Assembly: GCA_023423695.1 (NCBI GenBank)
Contig: JAFAFA010000054.1
Location: 32,359 to 96,358, forward strand
Direction of reading: 5' to 3'
Length of the DNA: 64,000 nucleotides
Source: Pseudomonadota bacterium
Lineage (GTDB): Bacteria > Pseudomonadota > Alphaproteobacteria > Azospirillales > Azospirillaceae
Below the pieces are notes generated by a model. It saw only the letters and a list, made by a program, of their open reading frames with translations, had not been told where the DNA came from and searched no databases. Shown here one piece after another: positions 9,325 to 17,670 of this stretch. The number at the start of each line of letters is the position of its first letter. Within the stretch, counting starts at the first letter, position 1. The position numbers and the translations under genes were made by a program.

Positions 9325-10662
9325 ATGCCCGACACGCATCTCATCCCGCCCGCCGGCCCGCTTGCCGACTCCGGCGCGACCATGCCGGACGGCGACCGGC
9401 GGCAGGCTCTCGCGGCCCGTTTCCAGAAGGCGCGCGCACGCACGGCGGAACTGGTCGCCACCCTGTCGCCGGAAGACCTGATGGTCCAGACCGTCCCCGA
9501 CGGCGCCCCGGCGAAATGGCACCTCGCCCATACCAGCTGGCTGTTCGAGGTGGCGGTGCTGATCCCCTTCAGCCCGGGCTACCGCCCCTTCGATCCCGTC
9601 TTCCTCGACCTGTTCGCGGCGCGCGGTGAGCGATGCGCCGCTCCGCCCCGCATGCTGTCCCGTCCCAGCGCCGCGGAGATCATGCGCCACCGCGACCAGA
9701 TCAACGCCGCGGTGCTGCATCTGATCGAGCAGGTCGACGACGGGCTGTGGGACGCGGTCGAACCGGCGCTGGTGATGGCCATCGCCCACGAACGCCGTCA
9801 TCAGGAGCGCATGCTCCTGCACATCAAGCACGCCCTGTGGTCCAACCCGCTGCGCCCAGCCTATGAACCGGCGCCGGACCATCCGCATCTTGGGGCACCG
9901 CCCGACGGCTGGTTGGAGCAGCCCGGTGGGCTGGTCGAAATCGGCCGCCCCGCCCCGCTCCCCGGATTCGACCATGAGGGGCCGCGCCACCGCGTCTGGC
10001 TGGATCCCTACCGGCTGGCCGCCCGCCCGGTCACCTGCGGCGAGTTCCTGGCCTTCATCGAGGCCGGCGGCTACAGCGACCGCTCGCTCTGGCTGTCCGA
10101 CGGGTGGGAGGCCGCGCAGGCGGAGGGCTGGAGCGCCCCGCTTTATTGGGAGCGCGGCAGCGGCGAGCAGAGCGCGAACCGGAAAGGCGTTTCCGGGTGG
10201 CAGATCTTCACCCTCTACGGCATGCAGCCGCTAGACCCGGACGAGCCGGTCTGCCATGTCAGCTGGTACGAAGCCCACGCCTATGCCCGCTGGGCCGGCA
10301 AGCGCCTTCCGCGCGAAGCCGAATGGGAGACGGTCGCCGCCGGCTGCGACAGCATGGGCAATCTGCTGGGCACCGGCCATCGTCACCCGCGCTGCGGCAC
10401 CTGTCACGGCACCGGCCCCTGGCAGATGTGCGGCGACGTGTGGGAATGGACAGCCGACGCCTTCGCCACTTATCCGGGCTACCGCCGACCCGACGGCCCG
10501 GACGAGGCGGTCAATGGCCGACTCGCCAGCAACCGCATGGTCTTGCGTGGCGGCAGCTGCCTGACCCCCTTCGACCATGCCGGGCCCTGGACGCGGCATT
10601 ACCTGCGGCCGGAGACCCGGCTGTCGGTGAGCGGATTCCGGCTGGCGGAGGATGCGGTTTAG
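9325..10662 (+). CDS. egtB: EgtB-like iron-dependent sulfoxide synthase (ergothioneine-type)
   Basis: 445 residues; ATG 9325 follows a GGAGGGA ribosome site. The N-terminal DinB-like domain (~30-190) includes HERRHQERML, the iron-ligand HxxxH-type motif of EgtB enzymes. The C-terminal formylglycine-generating-enzyme-like domain runs from ~215 to the end (CHVSWYEAHAYARWAGKRLP, DVWEWT, LRGGSC, and final SGFRLAEDAV). EgtB joins a thiol to trimethylhistidine. No EgtD methyltransferase, which is usually adjacent, is in the window, so the substrate is an inference. It meets the next gene tail to tail with a 4-base overlap. Confidence 0.82.
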   Translation: MPDTHLIPPAGPLADSGATMPDGDRRQALAARFQKARARTAELVATLSPEDLMVQTVPDGAPAKWHLAHTSWLFEVAVLIPFSPGYRPFDPVFLDLFAARGERCAAPPRMLSRPSAAEIMRHRDQINAAVLHLIEQVDDGLWDAVEPALVMAIAHERRHQERMLLHIKHALWSNPLRPAYEPAPDHPHLGAPPDGWLEQPGGLVEIGRPAPLPGFDHEGPRHRVWLDPYRLAARPVTCGEFLAFIEAGGYSDRSLWLSDGWEAAQAEGWSAPLYWERGSGEQSANRKGVSGWQIFTLYGMQPLDPDEPVCHVSWYEAHAYARWAGKRLPREAEWETVAAGCDSMGNLLGTGHRHPRCGTCHGTGPWQMCGDVWEWTADAFATYPGYRRPDGPDEAVNGRLASNRMVLRGGSCLTPFDHAGPWTRHYLRPETRLSVSGFRLAEDAV

Positions 10663-12047
10663 GAGATTTGGCCGGACGCCCCCGCCGCGCCAGCCGCCAT
10701 GCCCCCGGCCACCAGCGCCCGCGCCTGCCCTTGGGTCAGGACACCGCGCTCGGTCAGCCGGGTGAACAGCGCGGCGGCCAGTTCGGCCACGGCCAGCGCC
10801 TCCCCCTGGGGACCGTTGCGCGGGTGATGGGACAGGCCGAAGGCAGCGGCAAGCCGGTCGGGTGAGGCGCCGGCCAGCGCCGGATCCAGCGCCGCCGCCA
10901 GCACGCCGAGATCCAGTCCTTGCGGCAGGGCGGGATCGGCGACGCCCGCCAGCGCGGCGGACCGCGCCAGGGCGGCGAAGGCCTGGTCGATGCCGATGCC
11001 GACGGCGATGCAGTTGTGCAGCGCATCCTGGATCGCTGGCCAGACCGCGGTGAAGGGACGCTCACCCGCCACCACGGCGGTGCCGATCCCATGACGGGCG
11101 GTCGCCTCCTCCGGCACCGGATCGATCGGGTCGATCAGAAGGGCGAGCGACACGGTCGGGAAGATGCGCGATCCCGCCAGCCGCACCGTGCCGACCGCGA
11201 TGACCGGACCGCTGTCCGGCTCCACCCCCGCCGTCGCCACCCACAACGCGACGAACGGCAGTGCGGCCAGCGGCTCGTCGTCACCCAGAGGGGCGGCGGG
11301 CTGGGCCGGTCGAAGAGTGAGCGCCCGCTTGCCGGTCAATCCGGCGCCGTTGGCCATGCCGCGGGCGGGAAAGGATAGAATCACTCCGGAATTCAGGCCG
11401 AGATCAACGAGCCTTGCGGAGAGTTCGCCCTCCTCCGTCCGGCGCAGCACCGCGGAGACGGGCGCCCCGCTGCCGCGCGCCCGTTCGATGGCGCGGGCCA
11501 GATCGTCGCGCAGCAGGGCCTTGCCGATGTCGGCGCCCTCCTCCACCTCCAGCAGCCGGGCGGCGGCGGAGTTCAGCCGTTCCACCCGCCCCAGTTCGTC
11601 GATGATCAGCAACGGGTCGTCGGCAAGGACGAGGGCTGCGCGAACCGCCCGGTCCATGCGTCCGCCCCCCAGTGGCCCGCGCCCCAACGGACCATCCGCC
11701 AACGGCCCATCGCCTGCCGGCTGATCGCCGCCCCGGACGAACCCAGCGGCGGCCTCGGCCAGACGCCCGACCTCGCCGCCGCGTCCGCCCGACCAGGGTT
11801 CCAGGTCGATGCGGTTGCGCCCGCCGGACAGGCGGTCCGCCAGGCGCTCCAGATCGCCGAAATGACGGGAAAGGCGGGAGAAGACGAACCAAACCGCCAG
11901 CAGGCCGATCCCGCAGATCGTCAGGCCGCGCGTGAAGGCGGTCCGGTCCTCCGCCGCCAGCTGCGTGATTTCCACGCCCAGAAAGACCAGCGTGGCTGCC
12001 GCCACTGCCAGCCCCAGCATCACCACGCGCCAAACGCCGCCCTTCAT
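10659..12047 (-). CDS. Membrane PAS protein with a degenerate (inactive) DnaQ-like exonuclease domain
   Basis: 462 residues. Two hydrophobic segments (~8-28 and ~41-57) precede a HAMP-like stretch, a low-complexity Gly/Pro linker (~108-130), a PAS-like segment (~135-195) and a C-terminal domain from ~262. The C-terminal domain aligns by eye with the DEDDh exonuclease of the protein at 46486-48684 (compare LIDPIDPVPEE...HGIGTAVVAG with LVDPRRPIPPE...HGITDGMVAG). The metal-binding FDTETTG has become LWVATAG, so D and E are lost at 269 and 271, and VAHNAAFD has become VGIGIDQA. It is probably a pseudo-enzyme that binds or signals. No catalytic role can be supported. Confidence 0.7.
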   Translation of the reverse strand: MKGGVWRVVMLGLAVAAATLVFLGVEITQLAAEDRTAFTRGLTICGIGLLAVWFVFSRLSRHFGDLERLADRLSGGRNRIDLEPWSGGRGGEVGRLAEAAAGFVRGGDQPAGDGPLADGPLGRGPLGGGRMDRAVRAALVLADDPLLIIDELGRVERLNSAAARLLEVEEGADIGKALLRDDLARAIERARGSGAPVSAVLRRTEEGELSARLVDLGLNSGVILSFPARGMANGAGLTGKRALTLRPAQPAAPLGDDEPLAALPFVALWVATAGVEPDSGPVIAVGTVRLAGSRIFPTVSLALLIDPIDPVPEEATARHGIGTAVVAGERPFTAVWPAIQDALHNCIAVGIGIDQAFAALARSAALAGVADPALPQGLDLGVLAAALDPALAGASPDRLAAAFGLSHHPRNGPQGEALAVAELAAALFTRLTERGVLTQGQARALVAGGMAAGAAGASGQIS

Positions 12048-12117
12048 CGGGCCGCCTCCCCCTCGTTGTGCCTCGACTCTAGCGGGCGGAAGGGAAACGG
12101 AGAAGCGACGTGCGTGT

Positions 12118-12294
12118 TCAGCGCGCCAGGAGGGCGACCCGCGCGCCGTCCACCTGCTCCATCAGGCCGGCCAGCGCCCCCCTGACTTCGCCCGACAGGC
12201 CGATCATCAGCAGCGCCACCACCGCCACGGCCAACGCATGGTCGAGGAAGGATCGATTCGCTTGGTTGCGGAAGAACGGACGGATCGGCGGCAT
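12118..12294 (-). CDS. Small single-span membrane protein, Flp-pilin-like
   Basis: 58 residues: a basic N-terminus (MPPIRPFFRNQANR), then a hydrophobic helix FLDHALAVAVVALLMIGLSG, then a short amphipathic tail ending VALLAR. The layout resembles class IVb Flp pilins (short leader, hydrophobic helix with an acidic residue near its start), but the canonical G/E cleavage site is not clear. It is oriented the same way as the dead-exonuclease gene, about 70 bp upstream of it. A TadG-like gene lies 380 bp away in divergent orientation. Function unproven. Confidence 0.5.
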   Translation of the reverse strand: MPPIRPFFRNQANRSFLDHALAVAVVALLMIGLSGEVRGALAGLMEQVDGARVALLAR

Positions 12295-12673
12295 CGCAGG
12301 CTGGCTCCGGCGCAGGAAGAAGATGTGGAATTGACGGGCGGCACCAGCCTACCGGCGGAAAAGCCCAACGAATGCTTAACGGCGCGGGAACCAGGCGGCT
12401 TGTCCTGCTTTTGACACCGGCGAATCGCGATTCTCGGGCGTTCTTCAAAGTCGAGACCACGGTTTTCGCTTCATGCCGGTCGAGTTACCCTATGTTGCTG
12501 CCTCTGCAAACCCGGATTACCGCCTTTGCGTAAAATACATGGCAACTCCAGACCAATCTTTTGCTATCGCTCTGTTGCATTTCCTGGTTTGCCTGCTTGT
12601 CGGATGATGCTAAGAGTAGGTCATCCAGCGACAACACTCCTTTCCGCATAGGCAATTCCTTGGGAGGCCGGCA
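12295..12673. other. Intergenic region between divergent genes, AT-richer than surroundings
   Basis: 379 bp between the Flp-like gene (minus) and the TadG-like gene (plus). The middle (12500-12620) is clearly less GC-rich than neighbours and probably carries promoters for both sides. A TTGACA lies at 12411-12416 but has no good -10 partner. No convincing gene found. Confidence 0.5.
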
Positions 12674-13123
12674 ATGACTTTGGTCTATCGTCCCCTGCCC
12701 TATGGCGGGCACGAAGACCGGCGGACAGGTCGCCACCTGCTCCTGGTGGTGGCTCTGATCCTTGCCATTCCGACCGTGCTCGGTGCCGGCTGCACCGTCG
12801 ACGCCCTGCGCAGCTATGCGGTGGAGGCGCGGCTGGCACAGGCGGTCGATGCCGCGGCCCTGGCCGGCGGGCGGGTGATGTTCGACTCACAGCGTGACGG
12901 ACACATCCGCAGCTTCTTCGACAAGGCCTTTCCCAGGGGCTTCCTGGGATCGGACCTGTCTCCCCTGACGATCGCGGAGGACGCGGCGGCCGGCACCCTC
13001 ACGGTCAGCGCCCACGCCACCGTCAACGCCATCTTCCTGCGCCTGTTCGGCAAGAAGGAAGTCACGGTGGAGGCGCAATCGGTCGTCCGCCGCGGCCACC
13101 ACGCGCGCGGCAAGCTGCAGTAA
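12674..13123 (+). CDS. TadE/TadG-like pilus-assembly membrane protein (short)
   Basis: 149 residues after a good GGGAGG ribosome site at 12662-12667. A hydrophobic segment (~24-42; LLLVVALILAIPTVLGAG) is followed by a TadG-type signature (RSYAVEARLAQAVDAAALAGGR). The rest is a short domain ending VTVEAQSVVRRG. TadG N-terminal domains (PF13400-like) anchor Flp pilus-associated proteins in the inner membrane with the remainder in the periplasm. This one lacks the long C-terminal domain of full TadG, and no other tad genes are in the window, so its partner is unknown. Confidence 0.7.
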   Translation: MTLVYRPLPYGGHEDRRTGRHLLLVVALILAIPTVLGAGCTVDALRSYAVEARLAQAVDAAALAGGRVMFDSQRDGHIRSFFDKAFPRGFLGSDLSPLTIAEDAAAGTLTVSAHATVNAIFLRLFGKKEVTVEAQSVVRRGHHARGKLQ

Positions 13124-13247
13124 GCCCCCCCGCCGAAACCACCCGACCACATCGCCGATTCGCGACGCTCGCATTCGCGGAATGCAGCCCCCCGGCTTCG
13201 CCACTGCGGTAGAAGGACGGACAGCGCCCCTTCCTCCGGAGTCCGCG

Positions 13248-13643
13248 ATGCTCGGAACCCTGACGCTTCTGCTGCTCTGCCAACTGGCGGGCGAACTGGC
13301 CGCCCGCCTGCTGCACCTGCCGGTCCCCGGGCCGGTGCTGGGCATGCTCCTGCTGTTCGCCGGGCTTCTGCTGCGCGGCGGGGTTCCGGCAGCGGTGCAG
13401 GATACGGCCGGCGGGCTGCTGCGGCACCTGTCCCTTCTGTTCGTGCCGGCCGGCGTCGGCGTGATGGTCCATGTCACCCGTCTGGAGACGGAAGCGCTGC
13501 CCATCATCGTCGCGCTGTTCGGCAGCACGCTGTTCGGCATCGCCGTGACGGCCAAGCTGATGGCCTTCCTGCTGAGCCGCACCGACCCGCGGCTGGAGGA
13601 GGAACCGGCGGCCGGGAAGCCGGTGAAAGGGGACCGCGCATGA
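13248..13643 (+). CDS. LrgA/CidA-family membrane protein
   Basis: 131 residues from ATG 13248 (a longer frame upstream lacks a membrane start). Four hydrophobic segments and the family motif LPVPGPVLGMLLLF are present. CidA/LrgA proteins are holin-like and form a unit with LrgB/CidB to move small molecules across, or affect the integrity of, the inner membrane. Its stop overlaps the start of the LrgB partner by four bases, so the two are translationally coupled. Confidence 0.88.
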   Translation: MLGTLTLLLLCQLAGELAARLLHLPVPGPVLGMLLLFAGLLLRGGVPAAVQDTAGGLLRHLSLLFVPAGVGVMVHVTRLETEALPIIVALFGSTLFGIAVTAKLMAFLLSRTDPRLEEEPAAGKPVKGDRA

Positions 13644-14362
13644 GCGACGACCTTCACCAGATCTGGGTCTATCTGTCGGCGAACCCGCTGGCCGGGCTGA
13701 CCCTGACCCTGGTCGCCTACCAATGCGGACTGTGGCTGTTCGAGAAGCTGGGTCGGCGCCCGGTGCTGAACCCTGTGCTGATCGCGGTCGTCCTGATCGC
13801 CGGCGTGCTGAGCCTGTCGGGCATCGATTACCGCACCTATTTCGACGGCGCGCAGTTCGTCCATTTCCTGCTGGGTCCGGCGACGGTGGCGCTGGCCGTT
13901 CCGCTCTACAACCAGTTCCAGGAGGTCCGCCGCTCGGCCCTGGCCCTGGTGGTGGCGCTGCTGGTGGGCTCGGCAGCCTCGGCGTTGAGCGCGGTGGCGC
14001 TGGTCTGGGTCTTCGGCGGATCGGCGGCGACGATCCTGTCGATGGCGCCCAAATCCGTCACCTCCCCCATCGCCATGGGCGTGTCGGAGCAGATCGGCGG
14101 CCTGCCGTCGCTGACCGCGGTGTTCGTCATCATCACCGGCATCGTCGCCGCAAGCCTCGGCACCTGGGTTCTGAACCTCGTGCGGGTGAAGGACTGGCGC
14201 GCCCGCGGGTTCGGCATGGGCGTGGCGGCGCACGGCATCGGCACGGCGCGCGCCCTGCAGGTCAATGAGGTGGCCGGCGCCTTCGCAGGTCTCGGTATGG
14301 GGCTGAACGGGCTGGCGACGGCGCTGCTGTTGCCGACGCTGTATCACCTGATCTGGGGATAA
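13640..14362 (+). CDS. LrgB/CidB-family membrane protein
   Basis: 240 residues, the usual LrgB length. About seven transmembrane helices and the family core SMAPKSVTSPIAMGVSEQIGG are visible, as is the GVAAHGIGTARALQVNE segment. It partners the LrgA-like protein encoded immediately upstream (ATGA overlap). In plants and bacteria such pairs carry glycolate or pyruvate, or modulate lysis. The specific substrate here is unknown. Confidence 0.92.
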   Translation: MSDDLHQIWVYLSANPLAGLTLTLVAYQCGLWLFEKLGRRPVLNPVLIAVVLIAGVLSLSGIDYRTYFDGAQFVHFLLGPATVALAVPLYNQFQEVRRSALALVVALLVGSAASALSAVALVWVFGGSAATILSMAPKSVTSPIAMGVSEQIGGLPSLTAVFVIITGIVAASLGTWVLNLVRVKDWRARGFGMGVAAHGIGTARALQVNEVAGAFAGLGMGLNGLATALLLPTLYHLIWG

Positions 14363-14413
14363 TGCACATCAATGGTTGGTGCATCCCGCAGTCCGTTTTT
14401 CGCCAATCCGGGC

Positions 14414-14442
14414 TTGACAGCCATGCCGCACCTGCGCACAGT
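14414..14442 (+). promoter_or_regulatory. Putative promoter of the leu leader/leuA transcript
   Basis: A consensus TTGACA at 14414-14419 and a weak -10 CACAGT at 14437-14442 are separated by 17 bases. Transcription would start near 14449-14450, exactly at the leader-peptide ATG, which suggests a leaderless leader peptide. Confidence 0.5.
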
Positions 14443-14449
14443 GCGGGCC

Positions 14450-14506
14450 ATGAACACCATCGACCGTCAGAACGCCCTTCTTCGACTTCTCGGCCCGGCG
14501 CTTTAA
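14450..14506 (+). CDS. leuL: Leucine leader peptide (attenuator of leuA)
   Basis: 18 residues, MNTIDRQNALLRLLGPAL, with five leucines among the last nine residues before the TAA stop. The Leu codons are CTT, CTT, CTT, CTC and CTT, although CTG strongly dominates in neighbouring genes. Clustered rare codons for the end product just upstream of the biosynthetic gene are the hallmark of transcription attenuation. There is no clear ribosome site, and the promoter position fits translation from a 5'-terminal AUG, as known for trpL of Sinorhizobium meliloti. It lies 250 bp before leuA. Confidence 0.72.
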   Translation: MNTIDRQNALLRLLGPAL

Positions 14507-14520
14507 GCGTCCGGGTTTGT
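14494..14520 (+). promoter_or_regulatory. Hairpin overlapping the leader-peptide end, candidate attenuator arm
   Basis: CCCGGCGCT (14494-14502) pairs with AGCG (14506-14509) and CCGGG (14511-14515) with one bulged T, followed by TTTGT. It overlaps the last leader codons, so a ribosome at the stop would open it. A second strong hairpin, CCCGGC/GCCGGG at 14599-14614, lies further down. Which one is the terminator is not settled by eye. Confidence 0.45.
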
Positions 14521-14757
14521 CGCGTTCGCACACCGTTTCCATCGGTCGAAGTGTTTGTTCCATGAGCGATGTTTTCGAAGGCGCCCAAATCGGCGTCGCC
14601 CGGCCGGGGCCGGGACTGCGACTTACCGACGGTCGCTGAGCCACTTCCGGCGGCTCCGCGGCCGTACCCCTCGCCGGTCCCTCCGCCTTTCAAAATCCGA
14701 TCCGCCGCCCCGACCGCACCGAATGCCCCGGGGCCGCCAGTGGAGCCGAACGACGCC

Positions 14758-16449
14758 ATGAGCACCGCGACCAACATCCCGACCCTGCCGAAGTCCCCGT
14801 CCAAATACGCCCCCTTCCCCCAGGTGAAGCTGACCGACCGCCAATGGCCGTCGCGCAGCCTGGACAAGGCGCCGATGTGGTGCTCGGTCGACCTGCGCGA
14901 CGGCAACCAGGCGCTGATCGAGCCGATGGGGCCGGACCGCAAGCGCGCGATGTACGACCTGCTGCTGCGCATGGGCTTCAAGGAGATCGAGGTCGGCTTC
15001 CCCGCCGCGTCGCAGACCGATTTCGATTTCTGCCGCGAGGTGATCGACGAGGGCAAGATCCCCGACGGCGTCACCATCCAGGTGCTGACCCAGTCGCGTG
15101 AGGAGCTGATCCGCCGCACCTTCGAGGGCATCAAGGGCGCCAAGCGCGCCATCGTCCACCTGTACAACTCCACCTCGGAACTGCAGCGCCGCGTGGTGTT
15201 CGGGCTGGACCGCCAGGGCATCGTCGACATCGCCGTCGCCGGCACCAAGCTGATCAAGCAGCTGGCCGCCGAAATGCCGGAGACCGAGATCGTCCTGCAA
15301 TACTCGCCGGAAAGCTTCACCGGCACCGAGCTGGACTTCGCGGTCGAGATTTGCGAGGCGGTGATGGAGACCTGGGGCGCCACGCCCACCAACAAGGTCA
15401 TCCTGAACCTGCCGGCCACGGTCGAGATGTCGATGCCCAACGTGCATGCCGACCAGATCGAGTGGTTCTGCCGCACCCTGAAGAACCGCGAATCGGCGAT
15501 CATCTCGCTGCACCCGCACAATGACCGCGGCACCGGCGTCGCCGCGGCGGAGATGGGGCTGCTGGCCGGCGCCGACCGCGTCGAAGGCACCCTGTTCGGC
15601 AACGGCGAGCGCACCGGCAACGTCGACGTCGTCACGCTGGCGCTGAACATGTTCACCCAGGGCGTCGATCCGGAACTGAACATCGACGACATCAACGAGA
15701 TCGTCCGCGTTTCCGAATACTGCACGCAGCTGCCGGTCCATCCGCGCCACCCCTATGCCGGCGAACTGGTGTTCACCGCCTTCTCGGGCTCGCACCAGGA
15801 CGCCATCAACAAGGGGCTGAAGGCGCTGACGAAGTCCAACACCGGCAAGTGGGAGGTGCCGTACCTGCCCATCGACCCGCAGGACCTGGGCCGCAGCTAC
15901 GAGGCGGTGATCCGCATCAACAGCCAGTCGGGCAAGGGCGGCATCGCCTATGTGCTGGAGAAGGACTACGGCCTGCAGATCCCGCGCCGCCTGCAGATCG
16001 AGTTCTCGAAGGTCGTGCAGCGCGTCGCCGACGAGAGCGGCAAGGAACTGTCGCCCGCCGACATCCACGCCGCCTTCCAGGCCGAGTATCTGGACGCCGA
16101 CAGCCCGCTGGAACTGGTCGAGCATTCGACCGAACCGCGCGGTCCGAACTCCGGCGCCCGCGCCATGAGCGTGGTGATGCGCCGCAACGGCGAGATCATC
16201 ACCACCAAGGGCAAGGGCAACGGCCCGATCGACGCCTTCCTGGACGCCCTGCGCCAGGGCTGCGGCACCGATCTGCACGTCGTCGATTACCGCGAGCATG
16301 CCATCGGCTCCGGCGAGGACGCCCAGGCCTGCGCCTATGTCGAGGTGAAGACCGGCGACAAGACGCTGTTCGGCGTGGGCATCGATGCGGACATCGTGAC
16401 GGCCTCGCTGCGGGCGCTGGTGAGCGCGGCCAACCGGGCGGCGCGGTAA
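14758..16449 (+). CDS. leuA: 2-isopropylmalate synthase
   Basis: 563 residues from ATG 14758, matching the long type-2 LeuA family. A 63-residue upstream extension in the same frame is leader sequence and Pro-rich, and is rejected. It condenses 2-oxoisovalerate with acetyl-CoA, the first committed step of leucine synthesis. The TIM-barrel starts with WCSVDLRDGNQALIEPM, and the metal ligands appear in SLHPHNDRGTGVAAAE. The linker leads to a C-terminal LeuA dimer/regulatory domain (~430-563) that binds leucine for feedback. Regulation is dual: allosteric by family, and probably transcriptional through the leader peptide. Confidence 0.96.
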   Translation: MSTATNIPTLPKSPSKYAPFPQVKLTDRQWPSRSLDKAPMWCSVDLRDGNQALIEPMGPDRKRAMYDLLLRMGFKEIEVGFPAASQTDFDFCREVIDEGKIPDGVTIQVLTQSREELIRRTFEGIKGAKRAIVHLYNSTSELQRRVVFGLDRQGIVDIAVAGTKLIKQLAAEMPETEIVLQYSPESFTGTELDFAVEICEAVMETWGATPTNKVILNLPATVEMSMPNVHADQIEWFCRTLKNRESAIISLHPHNDRGTGVAAAEMGLLAGADRVEGTLFGNGERTGNVDVVTLALNMFTQGVDPELNIDDINEIVRVSEYCTQLPVHPRHPYAGELVFTAFSGSHQDAINKGLKALTKSNTGKWEVPYLPIDPQDLGRSYEAVIRINSQSGKGGIAYVLEKDYGLQIPRRLQIEFSKVVQRVADESGKELSPADIHAAFQAEYLDADSPLELVEHSTEPRGPNSGARAMSVVMRRNGEIITTKGKGNGPIDAFLDALRQGCGTDLHVVDYREHAIGSGEDAQACAYVEVKTGDKTLFGVGIDADIVTASLRALVSAANRAAR

Positions 16450-16474
16450 GGTTCGGCACCTAAGTTCGGCGCTG

Positions 16475-16612
16475 CGCCCCCCTCCCTAACCCTCCCCCAC
16501 CTCCGATGGGAGAGGGGACTGCCGACGCAACCGCTAACCTACCCTCTCCCGCATAGCGGGGGAGGGAGGGACCCGCTCGCAAGAGCGGGAGGGAGGGGGC
16601 ACCACCTTGCCC
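16475..16612 (+). repeat. G/C-rich palindromic intergenic repeat (REP-like)
   Basis: Blocks of CCCTCCC and GGGAGGG flank two hairpins. One is CCCGCTC-GCAA-GAGCGGG at 16572-16589, a perfect 7-bp stem with a GNRA-type loop. The outer ends (CCCCCCTCCCTAACC and GGGAGGGAGGGGGC) are inverted. It is related to the element at 3924-4045. Confidence 0.65.
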
Positions 16613-16672
16613 CCACCGCCCCGCCCGCCTATAAGTCCCCACGAAACGCGTCGAGCAACAGCGGACAGCGCT

Positions 16673-17659
16673 ATGATCGTGGTCACCGGCGGGGCCGGCT
16701 TCATCGGGTCCAACCTTGTCGCGGCATTGGCTGCGCGCGGCATCACCGACGTGGCGGTCGTCGACCGCTTCCGCGACGGCGAGAAGTGGCAGAACCTCGC
16801 CAAGCGCGAGGTCGCGACGCTGGTACCCCCTGAGCAGACGCTCGCCTTCCTCGACCAGCATGCGGCAGAGATCGACACGGTCTTCCATCTCGGCGCCATC
16901 TCCGCCACCACCGAGCGCGATGTCGACAAGATCGTCGCCAACAACGTCGCGCTGACGCTCGACCTGTGGCGCTGGTGTTCGTGGCGCGGCTGCCGGCTGA
17001 TCTACGCCTCCTCCGCCGCCACCTACGGCGACGGCTCCGCCGGGTTCGACGATGACGGTTCCTGTGACGGGCTGGCGCGGCTGCGGCCGCTGAACGCCTA
17101 TGGCTGGTCCAAGCATCTGGTCGACCGCCGCATCGCCCGCGCGGTCGCCACTGGCGATCTGGTTCCGCCGCAATGGGCCGGGCTGAAGTTCTTCAACGTC
17201 TACGGCCCCAACGAGGCCCACAAGGGCGACATGATGAGCGTGGTCGCCAAGCTGCACCCGCAGCTGATGGCCGGCCAGCCGGCGCGCCTGTACAAGTCGC
17301 ACAAGGACGGCTTCGAGGACGGCGGGCAGTTGCGCGACTTCATCCATGTCGACGATTGCGTCGCGGTGATGCTGTGGCTGTACGACCATCCCGAGGTCAG
17401 CGGCCTGTTCAACGTCGGCACCGGCAAGGCGCGCAGCTTCAAGGATCTGGCGCTGGCCACCTTCGCCGCGCTGGGGCTGCCCCCCCGGATTGAGTACTTC
17501 GACATGCCCGAGCATTTGCGGGGCAAATACCAATATTTCACGCAGGCGACGACGGATCGCCTGCGCGCCGCCGGGTTCGACCAGCCCTTCACCGAGCTGG
17601 AAGAGGGTGTCCGGCGCTATGTGCAGGATTTCCTGTCGCAGCCCGATCCGTATCGCTGA
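16673..17659 (+). CDS. hldD: ADP-L-glycero-D-manno-heptose 6-epimerase
   Basis: 328 residues from ATG 16673, which opens directly into the Rossmann motif VTGGAGFIGSN. It converts ADP-D-glycero- to ADP-L-glycero-D-manno-heptose for the lipopolysaccharide inner core, in the cytoplasm. The catalytic tyrosine and lysine are in NAYGWSKH. The segments WQNLAKRE, VYGPNEAHKGDMMSV and DGGQLRDFIHVDD are characteristic of HldD within the epimerase family. It lies 11 bp upstream of lgt, likely in an operon with lgt and the methyltransferase. Confidence 0.93.
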   Translation: MIVVTGGAGFIGSNLVAALAARGITDVAVVDRFRDGEKWQNLAKREVATLVPPEQTLAFLDQHAAEIDTVFHLGAISATTERDVDKIVANNVALTLDLWRWCSWRGCRLIYASSAATYGDGSAGFDDDGSCDGLARLRPLNAYGWSKHLVDRRIARAVATGDLVPPQWAGLKFFNVYGPNEAHKGDMMSVVAKLHPQLMAGQPARLYKSHKDGFEDGGQLRDFIHVDDCVAVMLWLYDHPEVSGLFNVGTGKARSFKDLALATFAALGLPPRIEYFDMPEHLRGKYQYFTQATTDRLRAAGFDQPFTELEEGVRRYVQDFLSQPDPYR

Positions 17660-17670
17660 CCGGAGTCCCC

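Noticed and set aside
12485..12736. 83-residue minus-strand frame upstream of the TadG-like gene
   Set aside because: It overlaps the TadG start and ribosome site, and its sequence resembles no protein.
14569..14757. 63-residue N-terminal extension of leuA
   Set aside because: It is Pro/Arg-rich, overlaps the leader region, and the family start fits ATG 14758.
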